Shown here: one piece after another, positions 17,412 through 27,327 of the stretch
Layout of the letters: every line of letters begins with the position of its first letter
Position numbering within the stretch: position 1 is the stretch's first letter
Assembly (NCBI RefSeq): GCF_001428895.1
Contig: NZ_LMJA01000002.1
Coordinates: forward strand, 168,182 to 232,181
Length of the DNA: 64,000 nt
Direction: 5' to 3'
Source of the DNA: Mycobacterium sp. Root265
GTDB taxonomy: Bacteria; Actinomycetota; Actinomycetes; Mycobacteriales; Mycobacteriaceae
Program-made: the position numbers and the translations under genes
Notes under the pieces: model-generated
Database searches by the model: none
Seen by the model: only the letters and a program-made list of their open reading frames with translations
Told to the model about the DNA's origin: nothing

Positions 17412-18404
17412 TTACGGCACCACCGTCGAACCGATGGTGGGCATGAACTGGCACTGCTTCTCGGTCGTGCTGACCTGACCGAAGATCGTCGACATGATGC
17501 TGCCCGAACCGGTTTCGGCGATGGCGGTCAGCGTGGTCGGTCCGGCGGGGTTGATGTCCGCCTGCGGCTTGAGCGTCGCGGTACCGGACTTGCCGGTGGT
17601 CAGGTTCACCCATGTCACGTTCAGCGGCAGCTTCTGCTCGGCCGCGGGGCCGGGGGTACCGACCGCGGTGAACACGTAGGCGGTCTGGCCGGCGACCGGG
17701 CCGGGCGCGGGGATCTTCGCGGGGCCGGCAACCGAGATCGCCGTGGCCAGCACATTGCCCCCGTCGACGCCGCAGCCATTGCTGATCGACGGGTACATGA
17801 AGTCCTGGGTGGTCGGCGCGTCGGGACCGAAGTCCGGCATCGTGCCGGGGGCGGGCGCCGGCGCGGGACCCGGAGCGGGTGCTGCTTCCGGGGCGGGCAC
17901 CGCCAGCGACGCGGCCTCGGGAGCGGGAGCCGGGGCGGGAACGGCTTCGGGGGCCGGTGCCGGCGCGTCGACCGGCGGGACGACGGCCTCGGGTGCGGTG
18001 GGCACCGCCATGGGCACGGGACCGACGGAATAGGCCGGGTCCACACCTGCGGGCAGATGCGCCTCCACGCCCGCGCCGGCCGCAGGCACATGTGCCTGCG
18101 GCTCGGACACGAACTGGTTCACCGCGGACGCGACATTCAGCGAATCGGACGGCGCCGCCGCGTTTCCGGCGAACGCGGCGGCAGCGGCCATGAGCATCGA
18201 TGCGGCATTGCCCGGATCAGCAGCAGCCTGCTGGATGGCCGGGCCGAGAGTCTCCATCGCCGGGAGCCCCGGTGCCTGCAAACCGTTGATCGGCAGCGGC
18301 ATCGGCGCTGCCGGTTCGGCATGGGCAGGGATCGCGACTCCGCTGCCCAGTGCCACGAGCGCACAGGCCGTGGTGCTGGTCAACATTGTCCGGATCGATG
18401 GCAT
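17412..18404 (-). CDS. Secreted Ala/Pro-rich protein (Rv1157c-like)
   Basis: 330 residues. A signal peptide (MPSIRTMLTSTTACALVALG, cleavage near AHA) is followed by a low-complexity Ala/Pro/Val stretch at about 110-205 and a structured C-terminal part with SISNGCGVDGGNVLATAISV and EKQCQFMPTIG, whose two Cys may form a disulfide. Position and composition match M. tuberculosis Rv1157c, of unknown function, probably exported to the cell envelope. It stands next to a second gene of the same style. Confidence 0.8.
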   Translation of the reverse strand: MPSIRTMLTSTTACALVALGSGVAIPAHAEPAAPMPLPINGLQAPGLPAMETLGPAIQQAAADPGNAASMLMAAAAAFAGNAAAPSDSLNVASAVNQFVSEPQAHVPAAGAGVEAHLPAGVDPAYSVGPVPMAVPTAPEAVVPPVDAPAPAPEAVPAPAPAPEAASLAVPAPEAAPAPGPAPAPAPGTMPDFGPDAPTTQDFMYPSISNGCGVDGGNVLATAISVAGPAKIPAPGPVAGQTAYVFTAVGTPGPAAEQKLPLNVTWVNLTTGKSGTATLKPQADINPAGPTTLTAIAETGSGSIMSTIFGQVSTTEKQCQFMPTIGSTVVP

Positions 18405-18448
18405 GACTTCCCCCTGGTGAGTTGTTCGGTGACGGGTACGGCCGGCGA

Positions 18449-19030
18449 TCAGGGCAGCGCGGAGACCGGCAGGAACATCGGCACCAGTGACTGGGCTGCC
18501 GCGTCGGCGGGCGACGCGGCAGGCACGCCTGGTGCTGCCGGGATGCCCGGCGCCGCGGCCGGGGCAGCAGCACCGGTCTGCGGCAGCAGACCCGCGAGCG
18601 GGGTGCCGGCCGGGATCAGCGATGCCAGACCCTCCGGGACGATGTTCTGCACACCGGCCACGGCCGGTGCGGCAGCCGCCGCGGCGGGCAGCGCGGTGGC
18701 CACGCCCGGCGCCTGCGGCAGGTTCAGCGAGGCGCTGGCGACCGGCGGAGCGGACGGGGTGATGGGATCGACCGGGAGGGTCGACTGTCCACCGCCCCCG
18801 GTGAACGCCGAGGCGAGTCCCTGGATGAGTCCCGGCGCGGCGGCCGGCAGGCCGGCGAGCTGGTTCATGAACGGGATGTTCGGCATGGCGGGCGCGGGTG
18901 CGGGCGGCGCCGGCGGAGCCGGCTCGGCAGCAGCGCTCGGGCTGAGCATCAGGGCGGTGGCGACGGCGCCTGCTCCGGCAATCACGCTGGCGGCAAACGC
19001 TTTTCTGATTGGTGACACGAGTCTCCCCAT
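18449..19030 (-). CDS. Secreted Ala/Pro-rich protein (Rv1158c-like)
   Basis: 193 residues with an N-terminal signal sequence (MGRLVSPIRKAFAASVIAGA, cleavage after AAA) and a mature part dominated by Ala, Pro, Gly and Leu. Cysteine-free. It corresponds in place and composition to Rv1158c. The downstream Rv1157c-like gene follows after 44 bp on the same strand, so the two are probably co-transcribed. Function unknown; an envelope or secreted location is likely. Confidence 0.78.
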   Translation of the reverse strand: MGRLVSPIRKAFAASVIAGAGAVATALMLSPSAAAEPAPPAPPAPAPAMPNIPFMNQLAGLPAAAPGLIQGLASAFTGGGGQSTLPVDPITPSAPPVASASLNLPQAPGVATALPAAAAAAPAVAGVQNIVPEGLASLIPAGTPLAGLLPQTGAAAPAAAPGIPAAPGVPAASPADAAAQSLVPMFLPVSALP

Positions 19031-19128
19031 TTCGTTGACGGCACGTCTCAGACCGAAGGTACGGAGTTACTGGTGTTACTCAAGTGACAAGAGTGGCATT
19101 TATCCAACCGTTACGGAGGTGTGCGCCG

Positions 19129-20388
19129 ATGGTGACCGGAAGGGCGAGCGCCCCGCCGGTCGTTAGAGTCGGACCCGTAGACACCATTCGCGACACCGGT
19201 CCGACGGCACAGCTGTATCGCTGGGCGCCGCTGTTGATGGTGGTCAGCATCGCCGCGCGGCTCGCCTGGACCTACCTGGTCCCCAACGGCGCCAACTTCG
19301 TCGACCTGCACGTCTACGTCGGCGGCGCGGACACCCTGGAGCATCCCGGCGCGCTCTACGACTACGTCTACGCCGAGCAGACGCCGGACTTCCCGTTGCC
19401 GTTCACCTACCCGCCGTTCGCGGCGGTGGTGTTCTACCCGCTGAGCCTGCTGCCGTTCGGCGTGGTGGCCCTCATCTGGCAACTCGGCATCTTCGCCGCG
19501 CTGTACGGCGTGGTGCGGATCAGCCTGCGCCTGCTCGGGCTCACCGATCTGCGCCCGGCGATGCTGTGGACCGCGGTCGGCATCTGGACCGAGCCGCTGC
19601 GCAGCACGTTCGACTACGGCCAGATCAACGTGCTGCTGGTGCTCGCGGTGCTGTGGGCGGTGCAGAGCAGCCGATGGTGGTTGTCGGGGCTACTGGTCGG
19701 GTTGGCCGCCGGCGTCAAACTCACCCCGGCCGTCGCGGGTCTGTACTTCGTCGGTGTGCGTCGGTGGGGTGTGGCGGTGTTCTCCGCCGTGGTCTTCCTG
19801 GCCACCGTCGGCGTGTCGGCACTGGTGGTCGGCGACCAGGCCCGCTACTACTTCACCGATCTGCTGGGCGACGCGCGCCGCGTTGGTCCCATCGGCACCT
19901 CGTTCAACCAGTCCTGGCGCGGCGCCATCTCGCGGATCCTCGGCCATGACGCGGGGTACGGCCCCATCGTGATCGCCGCGTTGGTGCTGACCGCGGTGCT
20001 GGCGCTGCTGGCGTGGCGGGCCATCGGCACCGCGGACCGGCTCGGGGGCATCGTCACGGTCCAGTTGTTCGGGCTGCTGCTCTCACCGATCTCGTGGACG
20101 CATCACTGGGTGTGGCTGATCCCATTGATGATCTGGCTGCTGCACGGGCCGGTGCGAGAACGCCTCGGCGCCCGCGTCCTGGGCTGGGGGTGGCTGGCGC
20201 TGACCCTCGTCGGGGTGCCCTGGCTGCTGAGCTTCGCGCAGCCGACCATCTGGGAGATCGAACGCCCGTGGCACCTTGCCTGGGCGGGCATGGTGTATCC
20301 GGTGGCCACCCTGGCCACCTTGGGATGGCTCGCTACGTGCCGAGCAACTGATCGATGGCCTTCGCCATCTCCAGATCCTGCTCGGTGA
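19129..20388 (+). CDS. pimE: PIM mannosyltransferase PimE (GT-C fold)
   Basis: 419 residues with about ten membrane helices. After the first helix comes the loop [11 protein letters not shown] with D59, matching the essential Asp of M. smegmatis PimE, and [11 protein letters not shown] further on; this is the polyprenol-phosphate-mannose-dependent GT87/GT-C pattern. PimE adds the fifth mannose (alpha-1,2) to phosphatidylinositol mannosides on the periplasmic side. GGAGG lies 10 nt before ATG 19129; a longer frame from 19084 adds sequence unlike the family. The 3-prime end overlaps the convergent pterin dehydratase gene by 56 bases. Confidence 0.9.
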   Translation: MVTGRASAPPVVRVGPVDTIRDTGPTAQLYRWAPLLMVVSIAARLAWTYLVPNGANFVDLHVYVGGADTLEHPGALYDYVYAEQTPDFPLPFTYPPFAAVVFYPLSLLPFGVVALIWQLGIFAALYGVVRISLRLLGLTDLRPAMLWTAVGIWTEPLRSTFDYGQINVLLVLAVLWAVQSSRWWLSGLLVGLAAGVKLTPAVAGLYFVGVRRWGVAVFSAVVFLATVGVSALVVGDQARYYFTDLLGDARRVGPIGTSFNQSWRGAISRILGHDAGYGPIVIAALVLTAVLALLAWRAIGTADRLGGIVTVQLFGLLLSPISWTHHWVWLIPLMIWLLHGPVRERLGARVLGWGWLALTLVGVPWLLSFAQPTIWEIERPWHLAWAGMVYPVATLATLGWLATCRATDRWPSPSPDPAR

Positions 20389-20617
20389 TACCGCCGGCGG
20401 AATGCGTGACGAGAGCGAAAGTCACGGTCCGCCAACGAATGTCGATATCGGGGTGATGATCCTTCTGCTCGGCCAACTCGGCGACGCGGCCGACGGCGTC
20501 GACCCCCTCCAAAAACGCCGGGAACTCGATCGAGCGGCGCAGCGCGCCGTCGGCCCGTTCCCAGCCGTTCAGATCGGGCAGTGCGGCGTCGACTTGGTCG
20601 TTGGTTAACACAGCCAT
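20333..20617 (-). CDS. 4a-hydroxytetrahydrobiopterin (pterin-4a-carbinolamine) dehydratase
   Basis: 94 residues, the usual size of the PCD/DCoH family. [20 protein letters not shown] contains the catalytic His pair and Asp, and the end [19 protein letters not shown] is typical. It dehydrates 4a-hydroxypterins; its role in mycobacteria is unclear because pterin-dependent hydroxylases are rare. Position matches Rv1159A. The ATG has no Shine-Dalgarno but has TACCGT 7 nt upstream inside a palindrome shared with mutT2. Confidence 0.9.
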   Translation of the reverse strand: MAVLTNDQVDAALPDLNGWERADGALRRSIEFPAFLEGVDAVGRVAELAEQKDHHPDIDIRWRTVTFALVTHSAGGITEQDLEMAKAIDQLLGT

Positions 20618-20644
20618 GTTCTCGACGGTATACCGTCAACCGCG
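20618..20644. promoter_or_regulatory. Palindromic shared -10 of divergent leaderless genes
   Basis: The 27-bp gap holds the perfect 14-bp palindrome GACGGTATACCGTC (20624-20637). It reads TACCGT on both strands: 7 nt before the dehydratase ATG on the minus strand and 8 nt before the mutT2 ATG on the plus strand. One symmetrical element could therefore drive both leaderless genes. Confidence 0.55.
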
Positions 20645-21034
20645 ATGGCTGGGCGGATCGTCGTTGCGGGAGCACTCATTTCACAGGGTGCGTTGCTGGT
20701 CGCGCAGCGAAAAAGACCGCCCGAGCTGGCCGGTCTGTGGGAGTTGCCAGGTGGCAAGGTCGCCGACGGAGAGAGCGACGCCGACGGGCTGGTACGTGAA
20801 CTCCGGGAAGAACTCGGCATCAAGGTCACCGTGGGCGCCCGCCTGGGAGCCGACGTGGCACTGGCGAACGAGATGACCTTGCGCGCCTACCTCGTCACCT
20901 GCGCGTCGGGCAGTCCACTGCCGCATGACCATCACGCGTTGCGCTGGGTGCGCGTCGCAGAGTTGGACGACCTGTCCTGGGTGCCTGCCGACCGGGGCTG
21001 GCTACCGGATCTGGCCGCGGCATTGCGGGCCTGA
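20645..21034 (+). CDS. mutT2: Nudix hydrolase MutT2
   Basis: 129 residues, the MutT family length. The Nudix box lies at about residues 37-59 (GGKVADGE, then RELREELGI), with RKRPPELAGLWELPGGK before it. MutT2 of mycobacteria hydrolyses dCTP analogues and 8-oxo-dGTP, sanitising the nucleotide pool. Position after the pterin dehydratase gene matches Rv1160. The start is set by the leaderless -10 TACCGT. Confidence 0.92.
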   Translation: MAGRIVVAGALISQGALLVAQRKRPPELAGLWELPGGKVADGESDADGLVRELREELGIKVTVGARLGADVALANEMTLRAYLVTCASGSPLPHDHHALRWVRVAELDDLSWVPADRGWLPDLAAALRA

Positions 21035-21043
21035 GGTGGACGG

Positions 21044-21454
21044 TCACCAACTGCCGATGGGGGCGCCCTGTCGGAACTCGCCGTTGGCCCGGACCCCGAA
21101 CGGGGCCGATGAGGTGCCGGGCACCGCGATCACGCTGTCGCGGATCTCGCCCTGGGCCATGACGCCGCCGCTGCCGGCGCGCCGGTTCTCGGCGCCCGCG
21201 CCGCGGGCCACGCCCTGACCCGACCGCCGAAGGGCGTTCTTGTCGACGAGGACGGCCTGCCGGCTGCTGACGTTGGGCCGCGGGGCGACCTCGGTGACCT
21301 CGGCGCTCGCGGTCGCCACGCCGACGGTCACATATGCCGCGGCGACGGCGGCGGCACCGATGCCGACGACGGTCAGCTTGGTGGCGATACGCGCAAGGCT
21401 CCGGCGGGCAGGAGCGCAGCGACCTGGGGAGTGGTTCCGGGAGGTCACAGGCAT
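21044..21454 (-). CDS. Exported mycobacterial protein of unknown function
   Basis: 136 residues starting MPVTSRNHSPGRC, with a basic N-terminus, one hydrophobic segment (LTVVGIGAAAVAAAYVTVGV), then a polar, Gly/Arg-rich mature part ending FGVRANGEFRQGAPIGSW. It looks like a type II membrane-anchored or secreted protein. No family recognised. A GAAGGG sequence lies 9 nt before this ATG; longer upstream frames are not supported. It lies between mutT2 and a zinc-ribbon protein where M. tuberculosis carries narGHJI. Confidence 0.65.
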   Translation of the reverse strand: MPVTSRNHSPGRCAPARRSLARIATKLTVVGIGAAAVAAAYVTVGVATASAEVTEVAPRPNVSSRQAVLVDKNALRRSGQGVARGAGAENRRAGSGGVMAQGEIRDSVIAVPGTSSAPFGVRANGEFRQGAPIGSW

Positions 21455-21645
21455 CGGCACAAACCCTTCGTCACAGCGGACCGCTCTGGTCGCTCGGTAC
21501 ATCGCGCAGGAGTGCCGAACGTTACCAATTGATTTCTTACGCAAGCGCTTTGGCGGCGTCGCGGCCGGCGGAGAGGCAACGAAAAGTATTGACGTACAAG
21601 TTAATTGAAGGAAGCTGAGAGTTTCCGAAGATTTTCGGCGGCCGG

Positions 21646-21690
21646 TTTGTGGCGTTCTCGTCGGAAAGAGTCCTACGAGAACTCCACAAA
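21646..21690 (-). terminator. Strong hairpin after the zinc-ribbon gene
   Basis: A 16-bp inverted repeat with one mismatch (21646-21661 and 21675-21690) around a 13-nt loop begins 6 bp after the stop of the minus-strand gene at 21696. Such a stable stem in this position is most simply an intrinsic terminator without a strong T tract. Located in an otherwise gene-free stretch (21455-21695) that is AT-richer than its surroundings. Confidence 0.6.
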
Positions 21691-21695
21691 TCGCA

Positions 21696-21962
21696 CTAGT
21701 AGCGGAGTCGGTCACCGACCACGCGTACCGGCTGGCCGCGGTGGCCCGCCGTGTAGATCGGGTGCAACAGCGCCGGATGCCGGCAATGCGGGCAGGAAGC
21801 CTGCGGGTCCCTGGCCGACGACAGCGTCAGATGGTGACATGCGGCACACCGGACGACGTACGCGGCGCCCAGCCAGTTGAGTAAACCGAGATAGATCGCC
21901 GCTGTTGCCGCGAGCGCCAGCACCACGATCACCGTCACTGTGAGCACTTCGTAAACCGTCAT
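21696..21962 (-). CDS. Small membrane protein with C-terminal zinc ribbon
   Basis: 88 residues. One N-terminal helix (VLTVTVIVVLALAATAAIYL) is followed by VRCAACHHLTLSSA and CPHCRHPALLHP: two CxxC pairs with nearby His, a zinc-ribbon pattern. It may be a membrane-tethered metal-binding or redox protein. Not recognised as a named family. GGAGG lies 8 nt upstream of the ATG at 21962. A hairpin terminator follows its stop. Confidence 0.68.
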   Translation of the reverse strand: MTVYEVLTVTVIVVLALAATAAIYLGLLNWLGAAYVVRCAACHHLTLSSARDPQASCPHCRHPALLHPIYTAGHRGQPVRVVGDRLRY

Positions 21963-22044
21963 GACCGATACCTCCAACCACGCCCGGCGGGTATCTCAAC
22001 CGTACGCTCGCCACGGCGTCAGGAACAGGTATCAACCCAGCTCA

Positions 22045-22206
22045 TTACGTCTTTCGGGCGAGCTTGTACACCTTCTCCAGGTCCTTGCCGCGCATTCCGT
22101 TGTGCGCGGCCTTCTGCACCTTGTGCAATACCAGCGGGCACTTCTTGCAGCGCGGCTTGCTGCGGCAACACTTCTTCTTCGGCTTGGCCGACAGCAGCTT
22201 CTTCAC
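22045..22206 (-). CDS. 53-residue Lys/Cys-rich small protein
   Basis: GTG start, 53 residues: KKLLSAKPKKKCCRSKPRCK, then KCPLVLHKVQKAAHNG, ending LEKVYKLARKT. About one third of the residues are Lys or Arg, and the Cys pattern CC-x5-C-x2-C looks like a small metal site. GGAAGG lies 5 nt before the GTG. It is divergent from typA. The combination suggests a nucleic-acid or ribosome-associated metal-binding peptide, but this is inference. The family is not recognised by name. Confidence 0.62.
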   Translation of the reverse strand: MKKLLSAKPKKKCCRSKPRCKKCPLVLHKVQKAAHNGMRGKDLEKVYKLARKT

Positions 22207-22261
22207 TCACGCCTTCCGCTGGATTCACTCGTTTTCGTGATCGGGTACTCGCACTGCGACA

Positions 22262-24175
22262 ATGCCCTACGTGGATTCTCGCCCGAACTTTCGCAACGTA
22301 GCCATCGTCGCGCACGTCGATCACGGTAAGACAACCCTGGTCGATGCAATGCTGCGGCAATCCGGTGCGTTGTCGCACCGCGGTGATGATGCCATCGAAC
22401 GCCTGATGGACTCCGGTGACCTGGAGAAGGAAAAGGGCATCACCATCCTGGCCAAGAACACCGCGGTGCATCGCCAGAACCCCGACGGATCCATGACGGT
22501 CATCAACGTCATCGACACCCCGGGCCACGCCGACTTCGGTGGCGAGGTGGAGCGCGGCCTGTCCATGGTCGATGGTGTCGTGCTGCTGGTCGACGCATCC
22601 GAGGGCCCGCTGCCGCAGACCCGTTTCGTACTGCGCAAGGCGCTGGCCGCGCACCTGCCGGTGATCGTGGTGGTCAACAAGACCGATCGCCCGGACGCAC
22701 GGATCGCCGAGGTCGTCTCCGAGAGCCACGACCTGCTGCTCGATGTCGCCTCTGACCTCGACGCCGAGGCGCAGACGGCCGCCGAGTTCGCTCTCGGTCT
22801 GCCGGTGTTGTACGCCTCGGGACGCGCGGGCATCGCCAGCACCACCGAGCCCGCCAACGGCGAAAACCCCGACGGTGAGAACCTCGACCCGCTTTTCGAT
22901 GTGCTGATGGAGCACATCCCGCCGCCGCAGGGCGATCCGGAGGCCCCGCTGCAGGCGCTGGTGACCAACCTGGACGCATCGGCGTTTCTGGGTCGTCTCG
23001 CACTGGTCCGCATCTACAAGGGCAAGCTGAAGAAGGGCCAGCAGGTGGCCTGGATGCGCGAGGTGGACGGCCATCCGGTCATCACCAACGCCAAGATCAC
23101 CGAACTCCTCGTCACCGTCGGCGTCGAGCGGACCCCGACCGATGAGGCGATCGCCGGCGACATCGTCGCGGTGGCCGGTATGCCCGAGATCATGATCGGC
23201 GACACGCTGGCCGACATCGAGCACGCACACGCGCTGCCGCGCATCACCGTCGACGAGCCCGCGATCTCGGTCACCATCGGCACCAACACCTCGCCGCTGG
23301 CCGGCAAGGTGTCCGGGCACAAGCTGACCGCGCGCATGGTGAAGAGCCGGTTGGACGCCGAACTCGTCGGCAACGTCTCGATCAAGGTCGTCGACATCGG
23401 CCGTCCGGACGCCTGGGAGGTGCAGGGCCGTGGTGAGCTCGCGCTGGCCATCCTGGTCGAGCAGATGCGCCGCGAAGGCTTCGAGCTGACCGTCGGCAAG
23501 CCGCAGGTGGTCACCCAGACCATCGACGGCAAGCTGCACGAGCCGTTCGAGGCGATGACCATCGACACCCCGGAGGAGTTCGTCGGCGCCATCACCCAGC
23601 TGATGGCCGCCCGCAAGGGCCGCATGGAAGACATGACCAACCATGCCGCCGGATGGGTCCGGATGGACTTCATCGTGCCCAGCCGTGGCCTGATCGGGTT
23701 CCGCACCGACTTCTTGACGATCACCCGCGGTACCGGCATCGCCAACGCGGTGTTCGAGGGGTACCGCCCCTGGGCGGGCGAGATCCGGGCCCGTCACACC
23801 GGCTCGCTGGTCTCCGACCGGACCGGCAAGATCACGCCGTTCGCCATGACTCAGCTCGCTGATCGCGGACAGTTCTTCGTCGAGCCGGGCCAGGACACCT
23901 ACGAGGGTCAGGTCGTGGGCATCAACCCGCGTGCCGAGGACCTCGACATCAACGCCACCAAGGAAAAGAAGCTGACCAACATGCGGTCCTCGACCGCGGA
24001 CGTCTTCGAGACGCTGGCCCGCCCGCTGGAGCTCGGCCTGGAGCAGGCCATGGAGTTCTGCGCCGAGGACGAATGTGTGGAGGTCACGCCGGAGATCGTG
24101 CGGGTGCGCAAGCTTGAGCTCACCGCGAGCCTGCGGGCCAGGGCGAAGTCGCGCGCCAAGCAGCAGAACTCCTGA
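22262..24175 (+). CDS. typA: Ribosome-associated GTPase TypA/BipA
   Basis: 637 residues, the standard length. G1 AHVDHGKT (17-24), G3 DTPGH (85-89), G4 NKTD (139-142), then the beta-barrel, EF-G-like domains III and V ([37 protein letters not shown]) and a Lys/Arg-rich C-terminus typical of BipA. It binds the 70S ribosome and is important at low temperature and stress for ribosome assembly. Position matches Rv1165. lpqW follows closely but has its own promoter-like element. Confidence 0.95.
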   Translation: MPYVDSRPNFRNVAIVAHVDHGKTTLVDAMLRQSGALSHRGDDAIERLMDSGDLEKEKGITILAKNTAVHRQNPDGSMTVINVIDTPGHADFGGEVERGLSMVDGVVLLVDASEGPLPQTRFVLRKALAAHLPVIVVVNKTDRPDARIAEVVSESHDLLLDVASDLDAEAQTAAEFALGLPVLYASGRAGIASTTEPANGENPDGENLDPLFDVLMEHIPPPQGDPEAPLQALVTNLDASAFLGRLALVRIYKGKLKKGQQVAWMREVDGHPVITNAKITELLVTVGVERTPTDEAIAGDIVAVAGMPEIMIGDTLADIEHAHALPRITVDEPAISVTIGTNTSPLAGKVSGHKLTARMVKSRLDAELVGNVSIKVVDIGRPDAWEVQGRGELALAILVEQMRREGFELTVGKPQVVTQTIDGKLHEPFEAMTIDTPEEFVGAITQLMAARKGRMEDMTNHAAGWVRMDFIVPSRGLIGFRTDFLTITRGTGIANAVFEGYRPWAGEIRARHTGSLVSDRTGKITPFAMTQLADRGQFFVEPGQDTYEGQVVGINPRAEDLDINATKEKKLTNMRSSTADVFETLARPLELGLEQAMEFCAEDECVEVTPEIVRVRKLELTASLRARAKSRAKQQNS

Positions 24176-24191
24176 GCTTGGACCGGCCCGA

Positions 24192-24204
24192 TACCCTGAA
24201 TCTC
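24192..24204 (+). promoter_or_regulatory. Leaderless promoter of lpqW
   Basis: TACCCT at 24192-24197, 7 nt before the GTG at 24205, and no Shine-Dalgarno. It argues for the GTG start over the TTG at 24178. Confidence 0.5.
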
Positions 24205-26088
24205 GTGCCGTCAGCCCGACACCGCTTCTTCGTGCTCGTGGCAGTGCTGTCGGCGCTGGTGCTGGCCGGTTGCACGGTGAGTCCGCCGCCGGCGCCGCAG
24301 AGCACCGAGACGGTGTCGACGCCGCCGCCCGCGCCGGCCAAGGCCATGCAGATCATCATGGCCATCGACGCGATCGGCGCCGGCTTCAATCCGCACCTGC
24401 TGTCCGATCAGTCCCCGGTGAATGCCGCGATCTCCTCGCTTGTGCTGCCGAGTTCGTTCCGCCCGACCGCCGATGCGGCGACGCCGACCGGCTCGCGCTG
24501 GGCGATGGACCCCACCTTGCTGGTCTCGGCGGAGGTGACCGGTGAGAACCCGTTCACCGTCACCTACAAGATCCGGCCCGAGGCGGCCTGGACCGACAAC
24601 GCACCGATCGGTGCCGACGACTACTGGTACCTGTGGCGGCAGATGGTCAGCCACCCGGGAGTTGTCGACCCGGCCGGCTATGACCTCATCACCGGTGTGC
24701 AGTCGGTGGAAGGCGGCAAGACCGCGGTCGTCACCTTCTCCCAGCCCTACCCGGCGTGGCGGGAGCTGTTCAACGACATCCTGCCCGCCCATATCGTCAA
24801 GGACGTGCCCGGCGGTTTCGGCGCGGGGCTGGCCCGGGCGCTGCCGGTCACCGGCGGCCAGTTCCGGGTGGACAACATCGACCCACAGCGCGACGAGATC
24901 CTGCTCGCCCGCAACGACCGCTACTGGGGCGAGCCGGCCAAGCCGGATCAGATCCTGTTCCGGCGCGCGGGATCGCCTGCCGCGCTGGCTGATTCGATTC
25001 GCAACGGGGACACCCAGGTGGCCCAGGTGCACGGCGGGCAGGCGGCGTTCGCGCAACTGTCGGCCATCCCGGATGTGCGCACCGACCGCATTGTCGGGCC
25101 GCGGGTAATGCAACTGACGCTGCGCGCCCAGCAGCCCGCCCTGACCGATCTGCTGGTCCGCCGAGCGATTTTCGGCCTGCTCGACGTCGACCTGCTGGCC
25201 GCCGTCGGCGCCGGATCCGACAACACCGTGACCCTGGCGCAGGCGCAGGTGCGCACACCGTCGGATCCCGGTTATGTGCCGACCGCACCGCCGGCCATCA
25301 CCACCGAGGCGGCGCTCGGTCTGCTGGCCGATGCCGGCTACCAGGTGCAGCCGGTGGAGACACCGGAGACGACGACGCCGGGCACCCCGGGGCCGGACGA
25401 GGCCCGCGGCCAGATCACCAAAGACGGTGAGCCGCTGACGATCGTTCTCGGTGTGGCCGCCAACGACCCGACGTCGATAGCTGTGGCCAACACCGCGGCC
25501 GACCAGTTGCGCAATGTCGGCATCGCCGCGTCGGTGTCCGCGCTGGACCCGGTGGCCCTCTACAGCGACGCCATGGTCAACAATTCGATCGACGCAGTCG
25601 TCGGATGGCACAGCGCCGGAGGCGATCTGGCCACCGCGCTGGCATCGCGCTACGGGTGCCCCGCGCTGGAGGCAACCCCGGTGTCCACCGTGACGCCCGC
25701 ACCCAGCGTCACCGCCACCACCACCCCGCCGAAGACTTCGAGCACCGTCACGTCCGCGCCGCCGGCCCCGACGCCGACGACCACCGGCGCCGAGGCCCCC
25801 GAGACACCGGAGAGCACAGGCGAATTGGTGCAGGCCCCGAGTAACCTCACCGGCATCTGTGACCGCAGCATCCAGCCGAGAATCGATGCGGCCCTGCGCG
25901 GCACCGAGGAGATCGGCAAGGTGATCGATGCCGTCGAACCCCGGTTGTGGAATCTGTCGACGGTGCTGCCGATCCTGCAGGACACCACCATCGTGGCCGC
26001 CGGCCCGCGGGTGTCCGGGGTCAGTTTGACCGGTCCGGTACCGGTCGGGATCGTCGGCGACGCCGGGCAATGGGTCAAGCAGCCCTGA
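24205..26088 (+). CDS. lpqW: Lipoprotein LpqW
   Basis: 627 residues. A signal peptide with lipobox LAGC (lipid-modified Cys about residue 23) is followed by a Pro/Thr-rich linker and a substrate-binding-protein fold of the SBP_bac_5 type ([39 protein letters not shown]). A Thr/Pro-rich insertion lies at about 500-555. LpqW is known in mycobacteria to steer mannolipid synthesis between PIMs and lipoarabinomannan, in functional relation to PimE, which is also in this window. The stop overlaps the convergent ClC gene by 14 bases. Confidence 0.9.
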   Translation: MPSARHRFFVLVAVLSALVLAGCTVSPPPAPQSTETVSTPPPAPAKAMQIIMAIDAIGAGFNPHLLSDQSPVNAAISSLVLPSSFRPTADAATPTGSRWAMDPTLLVSAEVTGENPFTVTYKIRPEAAWTDNAPIGADDYWYLWRQMVSHPGVVDPAGYDLITGVQSVEGGKTAVVTFSQPYPAWRELFNDILPAHIVKDVPGGFGAGLARALPVTGGQFRVDNIDPQRDEILLARNDRYWGEPAKPDQILFRRAGSPAALADSIRNGDTQVAQVHGGQAAFAQLSAIPDVRTDRIVGPRVMQLTLRAQQPALTDLLVRRAIFGLLDVDLLAAVGAGSDNTVTLAQAQVRTPSDPGYVPTAPPAITTEAALGLLADAGYQVQPVETPETTTPGTPGPDEARGQITKDGEPLTIVLGVAANDPTSIAVANTAADQLRNVGIAASVSALDPVALYSDAMVNNSIDAVVGWHSAGGDLATALASRYGCPALEATPVSTVTPAPSVTATTTPPKTSSTVTSAPPAPTPTTTGAEAPETPESTGELVQAPSNLTGICDRSIQPRIDAALRGTEEIGKVIDAVEPRLWNLSTVLPILQDTTIVAAGPRVSGVSLTGPVPVGIVGDAGQWVKQP

Positions 26089-27310
26089 CGGTTCGACGCC
26101 ACATCTCGTGGGCGGCGTAGGCCGCGATCGCGAACACCGCGAGCATCCACACCGGTGGATGCGCGAGTTCCCAGACGAAAAGCGCCGCGAACGCCGGCGC
26201 GCGCTGGGTGATCGCCAACACCCCCGCAGCGCAGGTGAGTGCGACCGCGGCGACATTGACATGCAGGTCGGTGAACTCGTTGAGCGCCAGTGCGGCAACA
26301 GATCCCGCCGCGGCGCCGGTCGCCAGCGCCGGGGTGAGCAGCCCGCCCACCGCGCCGGCACGCAGAAACAGTGCCGTCAGTACGGGTTTGAGCGCAAGAA
26401 TCGCCAGCGCGGCGGTGATGGTCAGATCGCTGTCGATACTCACCACCAGGATGCTGTGGCCGTTGCCGGGCAGTTCCGGCCACCAGATGGAGCAGATGCC
26501 GGTGAGCAAGCCGGCGGCGGCGATCCCGGGAATGAGAACCCATGACGCAGCAGGAGTTTTCGCCGTTGCGGTGATCCGGTTGAACGCGATGCCGACGCCG
26601 ACCGCGAGCGGCGCGATGACCAACGCCAGTCCGGCGAACAGATAGGACAGGCTCGCGTCCGGCCAGTGCAGTGAGTGTTCCAGGTGGGTGACCGGAGACG
26701 CGACCGCGACGCCGAGACTCGAGGTGATCAGGGCCGTGCCGACCACCCTCGGATGCCAGCTGTGCAGCAGGATGCTGATGCTGAACAAGGCGCCGCCCAG
26801 CGGCACGCCGTACACCGCGCCCAGGCCCGCCCCGGCCGCGCAGGACAGCAGGATCTCCCGGTCGCGTGCGGTCAGCGCCCACCGGGACATCGCGGCATCA
26901 CCGAAGACGGCGGCCAACTGGCGCGGTGCCCCCTCGCGGCCCAGCGAGGCACCGGCTCCGACGACGACGACCTGCAGGACGGCGTCGATCGCCATCGACA
27001 GCCGGGGCAGCGGCCGGTGCGCGGCGATGGTGGTCGACAGTTTCGGGACGGCCGCGTGCCGGCGCAACAACCACCAGCCCAGCCCGGCCAGTGCGCCACC
27101 GATCATCGGGCCGACGGCACGACGGACGTGCCCGCTGTCATCGACGCCGTCGAGCAGGCTGCCGAAGCTGTAGTGATACGTCAGGTGCTCGATGCCGTGC
27201 AGCAGCAGCGTCGTCGCGATACCCGCGACGCCGGCGAGCAGACCGATCGCGATGACCGCGCAGCCGAATTCCAGTACTCGACGCCTGCTCCTCGCGTCCG
27301 CTGGCGACAC
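26075..27310 (-). CDS. ClC-family chloride channel/transporter
   Basis: 411 residues, ten or more membrane helices. [18 protein letters not shown] carries the selectivity/gating Glu motif (GREGxP), [16 protein letters not shown] and [18 protein letters not shown] are the other pore-lining blocks. The position of the internal proton glutamate after LFS is Ile/Ser here, so it may work as a channel rather than a strict exchanger; this is inference. It occupies the place of the TetR and PE/PPE genes that lie between lpqW and mshB in M. tuberculosis. The GTG start has TAGGTT 6 nt upstream. Confidence 0.86.
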   Translation of the reverse strand: MSPADARSRRRVLEFGCAVIAIGLLAGVAGIATTLLLHGIEHLTYHYSFGSLLDGVDDSGHVRRAVGPMIGGALAGLGWWLLRRHAAVPKLSTTIAAHRPLPRLSMAIDAVLQVVVVGAGASLGREGAPRQLAAVFGDAAMSRWALTARDREILLSCAAGAGLGAVYGVPLGGALFSISILLHSWHPRVVGTALITSSLGVAVASPVTHLEHSLHWPDASLSYLFAGLALVIAPLAVGVGIAFNRITATAKTPAASWVLIPGIAAAGLLTGICSIWWPELPGNGHSILVVSIDSDLTITAALAILALKPVLTALFLRAGAVGGLLTPALATGAAAGSVAALALNEFTDLHVNVAAVALTCAAGVLAITQRAPAFAALFVWELAHPPVWMLAVFAIAAYAAHEMWRRTVRAA

Positions 27311-27327
27311 ACGGTAAACCTAGGGGA
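27311..27327. promoter_or_regulatory. Overlapping leaderless promoters, ClC gene / mshB
   Basis: Only 17 bp separate the two GTG starts. On the minus strand TAGGTT (27321-27316) is 6 nt from the ClC GTG. On the plus strand TAAACC (27315-27320, one mismatch to TANNNT) is 7 nt from the mshB GTG. The two elements occupy almost the same bases. Confidence 0.4.

Noticed and set aside
22019-23797. 592-codon open frame antisense to typA
   Set aside because: It is the complement of a highly conserved GTPase gene in GC-rich DNA; the translation is rich in Gly, Arg, Asp and His without domain character.
24211-26361. 716-codon open frame antisense to lpqW and ClC
   Set aside because: Arg/Gly/Ala-rich translation without motifs; lpqW on the other strand has a clear lipobox and fold.
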